From the NCBI RefSeq assembly GCF_003149105.1, contig NZ_QGDS01000002.1, positions 186,001-250,000 on the forward strand: DNA of 64,000 nucleotides, written 5' to 3'. Below the pieces are notes generated by a model. The model made no database searches, had not been told where the DNA came from, and saw nothing but the letters and a program-made list of their open reading frames with translations. Source of the stretch: Faecalicatena contorta (GTDB lineage Bacteria > Bacillota > Clostridia > Lachnospirales > Lachnospiraceae). The stretch's first letter is position 1; each line of letters opens with the position of its first letter. The position numbers were made by a program, and so were the translations under genes. Shown piece after piece: positions 25,458 to 34,760 of this stretch.

Positions 25458-26949
25458 GAAGAGTGTGGGAGTAGTAATAAGTCTTGCTTTAGCGGTAATT
25501 ATGATACTGCCTATGGGAGTACAGGCTGCGGATGAAACATTGACACCTAAAATGAAGGTATTATCGATAGGAAAAGAACAGTCAACACCAGGATATAAGG
25601 CAGAGGATGTTGAACAGCTTTTAGAATTCAATGTAGAGATAGAGAATCAGGGGAACGGGGATGCAAAGAATGTAATAGTCACGCCAATTATTAAAAATGC
25701 ACTTGACTGGCCTTTTGAGATAGATAAGATAAACAATGCGGTTCCATTGGGGGATATCCCAGCGGGGCAAAGTGTGGAAAAAACAGCGAAGTGGGAAGGG
25801 CTCAAGGTTCGTTCTGATGTGGAAACAAAGCCTTATAGGCTAGATTTTCTTATAAGCTGTGAGAATGGAGATAATCCGATTGAGATATCCATTTATGTGA
25901 AGACAACGGCAAAGCCAGCACCAGAACCAGCTCCTGAGCCGGAGCCGTCCCCACAGCCTGATCCAGGTGATGGAGGTTCTTATGACGGCGGTATTTCCAA
26001 CAATGAGCCTGTTGTTGCAGGAGGCGGAGAATCGGGAAATGCTTCTGTACCTCGTGTTATTGTGACCGGATTTAGTACAGACCCTGGTGCCGTGAATGCG
26101 GGCGGAGATTTTAAATTAATTGTACATTTAAAGAATACTTCTTCAAAGACGGCCGTTTCAAATATGCTGTTTGACTTACAAGCGCCCTCATCCGGGACGG
26201 AGGCAGCGGCCGAGGCACCTGCATTTCTGCCGTCCTCCGGTTCCAGTTCGATTTATCTGGACAGTATTCCAGCCGGAGGAACCAGGGACATTTCGATAGA
26301 TTTGAATGCAAGGGCGGACTTGGTACAGAAGCCATACAGCATTGCAATGTCCATGAGATATGAAGACAACAATGCAATCCAGTATGAAAGTTCCTCCAGC
26401 CTTGCCATTCCTGTAAAACAGTCTGCCAGATTTGAATTTAGTGATTTGGAAATTGCCCCCGAAGCGGTAGCAGTGGGAGAGGAAGCGAACATTACATGCA
26501 GCCTTTACAATACCGGACGTATCAAATTGTATAATGTGAAGGTGAAATTCCAGGGAGAAGGAATTGATTCGAAAGAAGTATTTTTAGGAAATGTAGATTC
26601 AGGAGCTACAGGCTCTATTGATGGAATTGTAACTGCAACACAGGAGAGTGCAGGCGACCAGAAGTTTAAAATGGTTGTGACCTATGAAGATGAATCAGGA
26701 AAGGTTTCCAATGCAGAAAAAGAGTTTACAATGCAGATTACACCGGAGCAGCTTCCGATGGATATGTCACAGATGACGGATGTACCTGCTGAAAAAGGAT
26801 TGCCTGTAATTCCGATTATCATTGGTTTGATAGTTGTTGCAGCAGTTGTTGTTACAGTTTTCATGATTCGGAGGAAAAAGAAAAGAATAGAGTCTGTAGA
26901 AGAGGAGGACTTGTTAGATGAGGTGGATCGATTTACTGAGGATGAGTAG
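25444..26949 (+). CDS. Exported CARDB-repeat protein with C-terminal membrane anchor
   Basis: A 501-residue protein with a signal peptide (cut near GVQAADE), a CARDB/NEW3-type beta domain (about 35-155), a Pro-rich linker (PAPEPAPEPEPSPQPDP), two further such domains (about 195-440), and a C-terminal membrane helix (VIPIIIGLIVVAAVVVTVF) with a basic and acidic tail inside. It overlaps both neighbours (14 and 32 bases), so translation is coupled. Placed between an ATPase and an FtsX permease, it probably takes the place of the MacA-like adaptor of Gram-negative pumps. That role is inference from position. Confidence 0.82.
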   Translation: MKLFKKSVGVVISLALAVIMILPMGVQAADETLTPKMKVLSIGKEQSTPGYKAEDVEQLLEFNVEIENQGNGDAKNVIVTPIIKNALDWPFEIDKINNAVPLGDIPAGQSVEKTAKWEGLKVRSDVETKPYRLDFLISCENGDNPIEISIYVKTTAKPAPEPAPEPEPSPQPDPGDGGSYDGGISNNEPVVAGGGESGNASVPRVIVTGFSTDPGAVNAGGDFKLIVHLKNTSSKTAVSNMLFDLQAPSSGTEAAAEAPAFLPSSGSSSIYLDSIPAGGTRDISIDLNARADLVQKPYSIAMSMRYEDNNAIQYESSSSLAIPVKQSARFEFSDLEIAPEAVAVGEEANITCSLYNTGRIKLYNVKVKFQGEGIDSKEVFLGNVDSGATGSIDGIVTATQESAGDQKFKMVVTYEDESGKVSNAEKEFTMQITPEQLPMDMSQMTDVPAEKGLPVIPIIIGLIVVAAVVVTVFMIRRKKKRIESVEEEDLLDEVDRFTEDE

Positions 26950-28333
26950 CGGCAACCTCAAACGCAGAAAACTTAGAACCTTTCTGACTATTCTGGGTGT
27001 TGTTATCGGAACTGCCTCCATAGTTGTCATGATATCTTTAGGTCTGGGTATGCAGGAATCCATGTATCGGGAAGTGGAGCAGTCAGGCGGAATGACAAGC
27101 CTCACAGTTATGGGTAAACAAACTGAAGGCGGAATGTACTATAGTATGGGTGGATATACTGACCAGGAGGAGTCTGATAAATATATTACGGATGATGTGA
27201 TAAAACAGCTTCAGCAGCTTGAGCATGTGAAAAGTGCTGATCCTGTTTTGGAGGCCAGTGTTATAGCACTGAAAGGAAAGTATATTGGTTATCTTCAGCT
27301 AAAAGGTGTGACTCCGGAAGCTATGGAGCGGCAAAATATGAAGCTGGCACCGGGCGGAAAACTGCCGAACCCTGACAGCGCGAATCTGGAACTGGTTTTT
27401 GGAAATGGCGTACTGACTTCATTCTATGAGAAGTCCACTAACAGGGGATATTGGGACACCGGAGAACTCCCCGATATTGATTTGTTAAATGATCAGATGT
27501 TCCTGATACTGGATCAAGATAGTTACTTTCAGAGTCAGAGCGCAGGCTCCGGGGCAGCAATGGGAGATACCGGAGGGGACAGTTCCCAGGGGGCGTCCCG
27601 TACTGCAAAAAAATATGTGGTGAAAGCCAGCGGTGTTGTTGACGGTGATGTGGAATCTTATAATGCCAATTATTACTACGTTTATTGTGATATAAACAAG
27701 CTGGCGGATATGCTGAAGAAAGAATTCCGGGGCCGGGTAATTCCCGGACAGCCCAGTACAAAATCGGGTAAGCCATACAGACAGTTTGTTTATACCTCCG
27801 CCTCTGTACAGGCAGAAGATATTAATGATGTAGATGAGCTGTCAGCTACAATTAGAAATATGGGATTCCAGGTGACAACGAATGCTGAATACATGGAAAG
27901 CATGAAGAAGCAGTTTGCAATGGTTCAGGCAGTTCTTGGAGGAATCGGAGCCGTTTCCCTGTTTGTTGCTGCTATTGGTATTGCAAATACAATGATGATG
28001 TCCATTTATGAGCGGACGAAAGAAATCGGTGTCATAAAGGTTCTTGGATGCGGGCTGAAAAATATTAAGCAGATGTTTCTTTTAGAAGCGGCATTCATTG
28101 GATTCATTGGAGGTGTCGCTGGAAATATACTTAGCTTTGGTTTATCCTTTATTATCAATCTGCTGACAGGAAATGGCAGTGCTATGGGATTAGATGGAAA
28201 TATTTCTTATATTCCATCCTGGCTGGTACTTGCCTCTATGGCATTTGCTGTATTTGTAGGCATGGCAGCAGGGTACTTTCCGGCACTACGTGCTATGCGG
28301 CTAAGTCCGCTGGCGGCGATACGAAATGAATAG
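26918..28333 (+). CDS. MacB/FtsX-type ABC permease
   Basis: A 471-residue permease with one N-terminal helix (LRTFLTILGVVIGTASIVVM), a MacB-PCD-like outside domain (about 50-335), and three C-terminal helices with ERTKEIGVIKVLGCG and a PALRAMRLSPLAAIR end, both typical of the family. It overlaps the CARDB gene by 32 bases and has GAGGAGG upstream. With the two previous genes it forms one exporter. A terminator follows. The substrate is unknown. Confidence 0.9.
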   Translation: MRWIDLLRMSSGNLKRRKLRTFLTILGVVIGTASIVVMISLGLGMQESMYREVEQSGGMTSLTVMGKQTEGGMYYSMGGYTDQEESDKYITDDVIKQLQQLEHVKSADPVLEASVIALKGKYIGYLQLKGVTPEAMERQNMKLAPGGKLPNPDSANLELVFGNGVLTSFYEKSTNRGYWDTGELPDIDLLNDQMFLILDQDSYFQSQSAGSGAAMGDTGGDSSQGASRTAKKYVVKASGVVDGDVESYNANYYYVYCDINKLADMLKKEFRGRVIPGQPSTKSGKPYRQFVYTSASVQAEDINDVDELSATIRNMGFQVTTNAEYMESMKKQFAMVQAVLGGIGAVSLFVAAIGIANTMMMSIYERTKEIGVIKVLGCGLKNIKQMFLLEAAFIGFIGGVAGNILSFGLSFIINLLTGNGSAMGLDGNISYIPSWLVLASMAFAVFVGMAAGYFPALRAMRLSPLAAIRNE

Positions 28334-28343
28334 GTAATCCATC

Positions 28344-28388
28344 AAACGCTATCTACAAGGCAGAAAAACTTGTTAGATAGCGTTTTTA
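28344..28388 (+). terminator. Terminator after the tripartite exporter
   Basis: AAACGCTATCTA pairs with TAGATAGCGTTT and is followed by TTTAT. It begins 10 bases after the permease stop. Confidence 0.85.
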
Positions 28389-28390
28389 TC

Positions 28391-28434
28391 TTGACTTTAA
28401 ATAAAACCTAAAATATAATGAGTGTATACTCATT
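28391..28434 (+). promoter_or_regulatory. TetR-gene promoter with palindromic operator
   Basis: TTGACT (28391-28396), a 17-base spacer and TATAAT (28414-28419). AATGAGT-GTAT-ACTCATT (28417-28434) overlaps the -10 box and start point, as expected for an autoregulated TetR gene. Confidence 0.8.
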
Positions 28435-28451
28435 GAATGGGGACTCATTAT

Positions 28452-29033
28452 ATGAAATCAAAAAGACAATTACAAAAGGAAAATACACGAAGGAAAATTA
28501 TTGAAACCGCATATGCGGTTTACTCTGAACAAGGTTTTTCTGCCACAACAGCAATTATTGCAAGGGAGGCAGGTATATCACATGGAACTGTCTTCGTGCA
28601 TTTCCCATCGGTGGAGAATTTGCTTTGCTCACTGATAGAGGAGTTTGGAGATGACCTGGGATTAGAGATACACCGTTTAGCAGAGACTAGCAGCGATATT
28701 GAAGAGTTCTTGAGAGCATATCTGAATGTTTTGGCCCGATACGAAAAATTTTATATCCGGCTTATAGCTGAAAGAAGTTCACTGCCGGAAGATTCACAGT
28801 TAACATTTGCCAATATCGGATCAATCACCGCCTATCATTTTAGCCAGGTAGTTGAGCGGAAGAGAAAGGTTCAGAAAATTAAAAATATCCCGATACACTT
28901 GATATTTAACACATGGATGGGATTGATACATTACTATTTGCTGAACAAAGATTTCTTTTCCCCGGATGCGCCGCTTTTAGAAAGGTTTGGTCCGGAGCTT
29001 ACAGCAGTTTTTTTAAAATTAATAAAAGAATAA
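28452..29033 (+). CDS. TetR-family transcriptional regulator
   Basis: A 193-residue repressor. The N-terminal helix-turn-helix is IIETAYAVYSEQGFSATTAI followed by ARDAGISHGTVFVHF-type residues (here AREAGISHGTVFVHF). The C-terminal domain would bind a ligand that is unknown. The start at 28452 is taken because the frame's earlier ATG (28437) lies in the operator region. It has its own sigma-A promoter with an overlapping 18-base palindrome. The two small genes that follow at short spacing are likely in its transcript. Confidence 0.88.
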   Translation: MKSKRQLQKENTRRKIIETAYAVYSEQGFSATTAIIAREAGISHGTVFVHFPSVENLLCSLIEEFGDDLGLEIHRLAETSSDIEEFLRAYLNVLARYEKFYIRLIAERSSLPEDSQLTFANIGSITAYHFSQVVERKRKVQKIKNIPIHLIFNTWMGLIHYYLLNKDFFSPDAPLLERFGPELTAVFLKLIKE

Positions 29034-29048
29034 ATAGGAGGCGTTACA

Positions 29049-29294
29049 ATGAAAAAATGTATTGCTTGTGGTATGCCAATGAAAGAAGTTTCTGAATTTG
29101 CGGGAGGTGACACAAATAAGGAGTATTGCGTTCACTGTGCCCGGCCTGATGGGTCTATGCAGTCGTTCGAAGAAAAGAAGGCTGGTATGATTAACTTTAT
29201 AATAAAAACACAGGGCTTTGATAAAACGGCGGCAGCTCAAATGGCTGAAAACAGTATGAAAAAACTTCCGGCATGGAAAGAATATTTTGAGTAG
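29049..29294 (+). CDS. Small zinc-ribbon protein
   Basis: An 81-residue protein with two Cys pairs, MKKCIACGMPM at the start and YCVHCARPDG near residue 27, forming a zinc ribbon. A helical C-terminal part follows (FEEKKAGMINFIIKTQGFDK and AAAQMAENSMKKLPAWKEYF). Proteins of this shape are annotated as zinc-ribbon domain proteins without a known role. AGGAGG precedes the ATG. It sits between the TetR gene (15 bases) and the TfoX-C gene (8 bases), so all three are probably co-expressed. Confidence 0.72.
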   Translation: MKKCIACGMPMKEVSEFAGGDTNKEYCVHCARPDGSMQSFEEKKAGMINFIIKTQGFDKTAAAQMAENSMKKLPAWKEYFE

Positions 29295-29302
29295 GTGTTT
29301 GT

Positions 29303-29557
29303 ATGGAAAGTTTGTCTTCTTTACCTAATATAGGAAAAGTTTTAGAAAAGAACCTGAACAAGATAGGCATCTACACTAAGGAACAGCTTGTGCAGATGGG
29401 GAGCGAGGAGGTTTTTATCCGTATCAGGCTGCTGGCTGACAGCGGTGCCTGCCTGCATATGCTTTATGGAATACAGGGTGCTATAGAAAATATAAGGTAT
29501 ACTCAGCTTGCAGAAGAAACAAAGCAGGAGTTAAAAGAGTTTTACAAGGGGCTATGA
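29303..29557 (+). CDS. TfoX C-terminal domain protein
   Basis: An 84-residue protein matching only the C-terminal half of TfoX/Sxy: SLSSLPNIGKVLEKNLNKIG, then TKEQLVQMGSEEVFIRIR and CLHMLYGIQGAIENIR. This domain has a helix-hairpin-helix look. Stand-alone copies are common in Clostridia and are not known to drive competence. A weak AGGTG site lies before the ATG. It follows the zinc-ribbon gene by 8 bases. Confidence 0.82.
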   Translation: MESLSSLPNIGKVLEKNLNKIGIYTKEQLVQMGSEEVFIRIRLLADSGACLHMLYGIQGAIENIRYTQLAEETKQELKEFYKGL

Positions 29558-29587
29558 GGCAGCTTTGATTAAAAAGGACATTTTATT

Positions 29588-30478
29588 ATGAAAGAACCAA
29601 ATAACTTGCATGAAGAAAATGAATATACAGATGGACTGTTTCCATATCAGATGTACCGGATAAACCGGGACGGGATTACCCCGCCCGGCAGAGGTTACAG
29701 AGACCTGCATTGGCATGAGGAGCTTCAGTTTACCCTGGTTACCCGCGGAGATGTATCAATTCAGGTGAATGGAGATATGTATCATCTCTCTGCAGGGGAG
29801 GCAATTTTTATTAACTCTGGCCTGCTGCATATCACGGATTATATTTCTGATAATGGGGAGTATGTTAGTTTTAACTTTCCTGATAAACTGCTTTCTTTTT
29901 TTGCAGGCAGCAGAATGGAGCAGTCTTATGTTCTGCCATTTACGACGAACTTTACCCTTCCTGTTACTACTCTCCATAAAGATGTGGGATGGCATAAGGA
30001 GGTTCTGGAATATTTGTGGGAATTAGAAGCGTTGATGCAGGATCGGAGCGTCTTCGGGTGGGAATATCTTATATCATTAAAAACCAATAGTATGTGGTAT
30101 ATATTGACAAAAAATCTTTCAAGTTCTGTGATTCAGACACCCAAGAACTTCATCCGTAAGCAGCAGAGAATGCAGATGCTGCTTAATTATATCCATGAGC
30201 ATTATCACGAGAATATTACACTGGGGGATATTGCACTATCTGCCCATATTAGCAGCGGAGAGTGCTGCCGCTGTTTTAAAAGCCTGCTGCATGTTACTCC
30301 TTCAGAATATTTATGCAACTATAGAATTGATAAAAGCATCGGCCTTCTGAATAATACAAATCATTCGGTCACTGTAATTGCAGGGATGGTTGGGTTTAAC
30401 TACCTTAGTAATTACATTCAGCATTTTAAGAATAGAATTGGAAAAACTCCTGGAGAATATAGAACGAATAAACAGTAA
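29588..30478 (+). CDS. AraC-family regulator with cupin sensor
   Basis: A 296-residue regulator. The N-terminal part (about 30-110) is a cupin-type pocket (DLHWHEELQFTLVTRGDVSI). The C-terminal 100 residues hold two helix-turn-helix motifs (ITLGDIALSAHISSGECCRC, then VTVIAGMVGFNYLSNYIQHF) and end with KTPGEYR. AraC proteins of this type usually respond to sugars. No carbohydrate operon adjoins it, so the target is unknown. AAAAGGA precedes the ATG. Confidence 0.88.
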   Translation: MKEPNNLHEENEYTDGLFPYQMYRINRDGITPPGRGYRDLHWHEELQFTLVTRGDVSIQVNGDMYHLSAGEAIFINSGLLHITDYISDNGEYVSFNFPDKLLSFFAGSRMEQSYVLPFTTNFTLPVTTLHKDVGWHKEVLEYLWELEALMQDRSVFGWEYLISLKTNSMWYILTKNLSSSVIQTPKNFIRKQQRMQMLLNYIHEHYHENITLGDIALSAHISSGECCRCFKSLLHVTPSEYLCNYRIDKSIGLLNNTNHSVTVIAGMVGFNYLSNYIQHFKNRIGKTPGEYRTNKQ

Positions 30479-30543
30479 AATAAATGTATTGGAACCTTAG
30501 CTATTCAATGTTATACAGACTTTAAAGAAAGAGATGAAGAAAA

Positions 30544-31302
30544 TTGGCAGGTAAGAAAAACAAATCAAAGGGTGTAGCTGATAAGTATCCTTTTTTGCTG
30601 GATATCCATACACATACTTGTGCGAGCGGGCATGCATATGGTACAATCCGTGAAATGGCACGGGCAGCAAGAAAAAAAGGATTGGAACTTTTAGGGATTA
30701 GTGAACATGGTCCGGGAATACCGGGAACTTGTGATCCTATTTATTTTATGAATTTGAGTGTAATTCCTAAACGGCTATACGGAGTAGAGATAGTTCATGG
30801 GTGTGAAATCAATGTGTTGAATGATGGCACACTTTCACTGGAACAAAAATATATTGATAAACTAGATTATGCAATCGTGGGAATTCATAAGCAATGTTAT
30901 CAGGATGTAGGAGTAAGTAAGAATACGGAAAATTTAATTTCGTGTATGAAAAATGAAAAAGTGTGCTTTGTATCCCATCCAGATGATGATCATACGGTAT
31001 TAGATTATGAAAAGTTGGTATTAGCTGCAAAAAAATATCATGTTGCTTTGGAAGTGAATAACAGTTCCTTGCTGAAACAGGATAAGCGTTTAAATTGCGT
31101 GGAAAACTATAAGACTATGCTCAGGTTGTGTCAGGATTATCATGTGCCAATCATTGTGAATTCAGATGCGCATGATCCAAGCTATGTAGGAAGATTTACT
31201 GAGGCGCGTAAATTATTGAAGCAAATAGAATTTGAAAAGGAGCTAATTATTAACACAAATGTTAAGAAATTCAAAGCCTTTATAAAAATATCTGGCAGCT
31301 AA
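30544..31302 (+). CDS. PHP-domain phosphoesterase (YcdX-like)
   Basis: A 252-residue metal-dependent phosphatase of the PHP superfamily. Metal-ligand motifs are visible in order: LLDIHTHTCASGHAYGT, ISEHGPG, GCEINVL, FVSHPDDD and NSDAHDPSYVG. The length and motif spacing fit the YcdX group rather than HisK-type histidinol phosphatases. The start appears to be TTG at 30544, since the first metal motif would be lost with the next good ATG. The substrate is unknown. Confidence 0.82.
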   Translation: MAGKKNKSKGVADKYPFLLDIHTHTCASGHAYGTIREMARAARKKGLELLGISEHGPGIPGTCDPIYFMNLSVIPKRLYGVEIVHGCEINVLNDGTLSLEQKYIDKLDYAIVGIHKQCYQDVGVSKNTENLISCMKNEKVCFVSHPDDDHTVLDYEKLVLAAKKYHVALEVNNSSLLKQDKRLNCVENYKTMLRLCQDYHVPIIVNSDAHDPSYVGRFTEARKLLKQIEFEKELIINTNVKKFKAFIKISGS

Positions 31303-31342
31303 ATAGGGAAAATGGTCTAAAACGATTGGCAAAAAAAGCATC

Positions 31343-31383
31343 AGCAAAAAGTCATAACCACCGAATGAACCGGTGGTTATGAC
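31343..31383 (-). terminator. Terminator of the glycyl radical enzyme operon
   Basis: A perfect 13-base stem (GTCATAACCACCG at 31351-31363 with CGGTGGTTATGAC at 31371-31383) has a TTTTT run on the minus strand. It lies 33 bases past the activase stop and faces the PHP gene on the plus strand. Confidence 0.88.
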
Positions 31384-31415
31384 CAGTGTATAATGATTAT
31401 CCTTCTTCACAGGAT

Positions 31416-32189
31416 TTATGGATGATATAGTTCTCCTTTGATTTTGATTGTCGTCTGCGGTAAGATTTTGCGCAGGAGTGCAGCAACGGTCTTAAGCTCC
31501 TCTGCATCCGGTGCTTTTATGTCTTTAAGAGCGTACTCCAAATTTAACTTTCTATAGGTTTCTAAACCCAGGCGGTGATAGGGTAAGAGCTCTATATCCA
31601 CCAATCCAGGGATATCCTTACAAAATAAAGCCGTATCTTTTATATTCTCTTCATCCATATTTACTGTTGGAATACATGGAATCCGAATGTGTATGTTTCC
31701 ATGCCAGCTTTCTTTTTGGAGTTTCAGTATATTATCCAATATAAGGTCGTTATAAACTCCGGTATATGACTTATGTTTTTTCCGGTCCATTACTTTGATG
31801 TCTAAATATAGTTCATCAAGAAAAGGAAGAAGGCTTTGTATGTAATCATATTTTCCGTAAAAGCTGGTTTCTATTGCTGTGCTGATTCCACGGTATCTGC
31901 ATTCTTTTAGTATTTCCATACAAAAGTCGGGCTGCTGCAGAATTTCCCCTCCACTGAGAGTCAGGCCGCCGTTAGAATGAAAGAAAAATATTTCATCCTT
32001 TGAAACTTCATCAACAATCTCTTCGGCGCTCATTTCTTTACCGTACAAATTCTGGCAGGCCGAATTTTGTGATTCGGGAGTAGAACACCATTTACATTGG
32101 AGAGGGCATCCCAGGAGAAAGACAACGGTTCTCATACCTTCTCCATCATAGATGGATGTTTTTTCAATTCTTAAAACTTTTCCCATCAT
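31416..32189 (-). CDS. Glycyl radical enzyme activating enzyme (radical SAM)
   Basis: A 257-residue activase that uses SAM and a 4Fe-4S cluster to place the glycyl radical on its partner. The cluster motif is CPLQCKWC (CxxxCxxC) near residue 28, followed by GGLTLSGGEILQQPDF (the GGE SAM motif). There is no ferredoxin-like Cys insert after the first motif, so it resembles the short pyruvate formate-lyase activase type rather than the longer activases of most dehydratase-like glycyl radical enzymes. The ATG at 32189 lies just past the partner's stop codon. Confidence 0.9.
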   Translation of the reverse strand: MMGKVLRIEKTSIYDGEGMRTVVFLLGCPLQCKWCSTPESQNSACQNLYGKEMSAEEIVDEVSKDEIFFFHSNGGLTLSGGEILQQPDFCMEILKECRYRGISTAIETSFYGKYDYIQSLLPFLDELYLDIKVMDRKKHKSYTGVYNDLILDNILKLQKESWHGNIHIRIPCIPTVNMDEENIKDTALFCKDIPGLVDIELLPYHRLGLETYRKLNLEYALKDIKAPDAEELKTVAALLRKILPQTTIKIKGELYHP

Positions 32190-32190
32190 A

Positions 32191-34572
32191 TTAACCTGCC
32201 ATAATCCCTTTTTGGACCGTCCGCCCAATGATTTCATCCTGTACGTCTTTTCCCAGCTCAACAAAGTAAGCGGTATATCCGGCTACGCGGATTAAAAGTC
32301 CCTTATATTTATCCGGTTCTTTTTGTGCCTTTATAAGTATATCTCTGTCAATGACATTAAATTGCACGTGGAATACGCCTAAGCTGCACATGCTCTTTAA
32401 CAGAGCCATCATCTGGTTAATCCCGAAATCTGTATTCAACATTTCTGGCTCTACTTTCATATTAAGAAGGGTTCCCTGTACAAAACGGTCATGTGGAATT
32501 TTAGATACTGACTTTAATACGGCGCCCGGACCGTTAAAATCTGTTCCTCCGTTTGGACTTACTCCGTCAGCCAGAGGTTTCCATGCATTTCTGCCTGACG
32601 GAAGGGCACCGACCTCTAATCCAAACGGTGTATTTCCTGAAACAGGGAGGATGCCTGGAGTCATAGTTCCGAATTTGCTTCGGTATTTTTCAATTTCATC
32701 TGCAATAAAGGTAAACATGGTTCCTACAATCTGATCCACAGATTCATCATCATTTCCATATTTAGGAGCATTTTTGCACAATTCCTGAATTTCTTCATAT
32801 CCTTTGAAGTCAGCGTCCAAAGCAGCCACCATATCTTCAATGGAAACTTGTTTTGTGTCATATATCAGATGTTTTATGGCAGCAATGCTGTTAATAAGAT
32901 CTGCCACTCCGATGAGTATGATTCCATTTCCACAGTTGTACTTTGCTCCGCCCCGGGCGTAATCAAGGCAATTCTCAATACATTCCTTAAAGGTAAGGGA
33001 CAGGGCCGGTACGAATCGGTCCATGCACACCTCGTCAATCACATGGCTTCCTTTTACAACTGCTGCTACTGAATACCGTATCTGTTCTTTTACAGCTTCT
33101 TCGAAATCTTCGTAACGCTCAAAAGTGGCTGGATTTCCTGTCTGTGTTGAGATTGTCAGGCCGCTTTTTCTATTTTTCCCATTCAACAGTGAGAACTCAA
33201 TGATACTTCCCAGGTTGATGTCGGCAAGTGCGGTATACTGTCTCATGCGCCCTTCCAGATTTGTCTCCACACATCCGCAGGGATTCCAGTCGAATGCCTC
33301 TTTCAGAGGGACACCTTTATTCATAAGCATACGGATTCCGATATCATCATTGTGAAAGGCAGGGAATCCTGTTCCTAGTTTAATAAGTTCAACTACTTTT
33401 CTTAAAAATGTATTTGGATTTTTAGCCAGACTATATCTGACAGATAAAGAAGGCTGGTATAGCTGGACATCCATGGTTGCCTGCAAAATCAGGTATGATA
33501 AAGGATTTACTGCATCCTGTCCATTTTTGTCCACGCCTCCTACACAAACATTCTGGAACATTGGGTAGCCTGCCGCAAACTCTGCGGTAACTGCATCCTG
33601 GAACAGGCAGGGCTCACTGAATTTTACCCATAAGCAGTCTAACAATTCCTGGGCCTCATCCTGAGTTAAGACACCGTTCTCCAAATCTGCTTTATAGAAA
33701 GGATATAAGTATTGGTCCATTCTTCCTGGATTATAGCTGGCTGCATTTTGCTCCATAAAAATACAAATCTGGTAAAGATACAGAGATTGCAGTGCTTCCC
33801 GGAATGAGCGTGCCGGGTATCTTGGCACACGGCAGCAGATTTCTGCGATTTCTTTTAATTCCTCTTTCCTTATTTCATCCGTTTCCAGTTCTGCCAGTCT
33901 TTCCGCTTCCTTTGCATACCGTTCGGCCAAAGCCATAATACCTTCTGCAGATATCAGCATCGCCTCCAGGTATTTGTCTTTTTCATAGTCACCGGGAACT
34001 GTAATATCCAGTCTTTGACGCCGTTCCTTTATTGTATTACAGATACCTTCTATTCCCTCATTGATGACCTGCTGGTAACCTGCGGTAGTTTCTCCCCAGC
34101 CTCTCACCGCTTTCCGGTTGATGTATACCACGCCGTTATCACGGAGTTCCTTTGTATCCTCCGGTATTTGGGCAAGCCATGCTTCGTAGCTGGAACGACC
34201 CTGCCAGAATGGTTTTACTTCTTTTAAGAAAGCTTCTTTGTCTTCTGCTTTCAAATAAAAGGGGTCATACTTTCTGGTGCTTATAGTTTCCAATTCATCA
34301 TCTAATATAGACCAGCATGTATCTGCACATAAAATGCCACCACGCATTTTACTGCCGGAACAGCCTACAATTAATTCTTTATCCCATATCTCTACAGTTT
34401 TCTCCATACATTGTTTGCGAAATGCTTTCGCTTTTTGTATTGCAAAAGGCTCCCCGGCTGTCTCCTGAAAGCTTCTTGTTAAGATTACTGCATTTTCCAA
34501 ATCCATTTCCGGTCTGGTATTTACAACACGATTTTTTAAATACTGGATTCTCTCCATGAAATTTTGACTCAT
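32191..34572 (-). CDS. Glycyl radical enzyme (PFL2/dehydratase-like), substrate unknown
   Basis: A 793-residue glycyl radical enzyme. The radical Gly is near residue 765 in LIRVAGYTAYF. The active-site Cys is near 433 in DWNPCGCVETNLEGR, with the base Glu two residues later. The length is that of the dehydratase/decarboxylase branch. Only one Cys plays the central role, not the adjacent pair of pyruvate formate-lyase, and the usual Pro after GCVE is Thr here. No microcompartment, small-subunit or transporter genes adjoin it, so choline, propanediol and hydroxyphenylacetate roles are not supported. AAAGGAGG precedes the ATG at 34572. Confidence 0.88.
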   Translation of the reverse strand: MSQNFMERIQYLKNRVVNTRPEMDLENAVILTRSFQETAGEPFAIQKAKAFRKQCMEKTVEIWDKELIVGCSGSKMRGGILCADTCWSILDDELETISTRKYDPFYLKAEDKEAFLKEVKPFWQGRSSYEAWLAQIPEDTKELRDNGVVYINRKAVRGWGETTAGYQQVINEGIEGICNTIKERRQRLDITVPGDYEKDKYLEAMLISAEGIMALAERYAKEAERLAELETDEIRKEELKEIAEICCRVPRYPARSFREALQSLYLYQICIFMEQNAASYNPGRMDQYLYPFYKADLENGVLTQDEAQELLDCLWVKFSEPCLFQDAVTAEFAAGYPMFQNVCVGGVDKNGQDAVNPLSYLILQATMDVQLYQPSLSVRYSLAKNPNTFLRKVVELIKLGTGFPAFHNDDIGIRMLMNKGVPLKEAFDWNPCGCVETNLEGRMRQYTALADINLGSIIEFSLLNGKNRKSGLTISTQTGNPATFERYEDFEEAVKEQIRYSVAAVVKGSHVIDEVCMDRFVPALSLTFKECIENCLDYARGGAKYNCGNGIILIGVADLINSIAAIKHLIYDTKQVSIEDMVAALDADFKGYEEIQELCKNAPKYGNDDESVDQIVGTMFTFIADEIEKYRSKFGTMTPGILPVSGNTPFGLEVGALPSGRNAWKPLADGVSPNGGTDFNGPGAVLKSVSKIPHDRFVQGTLLNMKVEPEMLNTDFGINQMMALLKSMCSLGVFHVQFNVIDRDILIKAQKEPDKYKGLLIRVAGYTAYFVELGKDVQDEIIGRTVQKGIMAG

Positions 34573-34760
34573 AAAATGCCTCCTTTTGTTTATTAATATA
34601 TACTGACATAATAATAACAAGATAAAATGAAACTTAATACTTGAATTTTAACGGAGAGTATCATATTTTTAACAATGTTTTATCCTGGCGGTGCTTTGAT
34701 TTCAAAAACCACATAGGTATATACCTGGAAAAAGCACGCCCGGGTATACTTAGAAATACA

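Noticed and set aside
29303..29557. Competence regulator TfoX
   Set aside because: Only the C-terminal domain is present and no competence genes adjoin it.
32191..34572. Pyruvate formate-lyase
   Set aside because: It lacks the adjacent Cys-Cys pair and has the RVAGY and GCVE motifs of the dehydratase-like branch.
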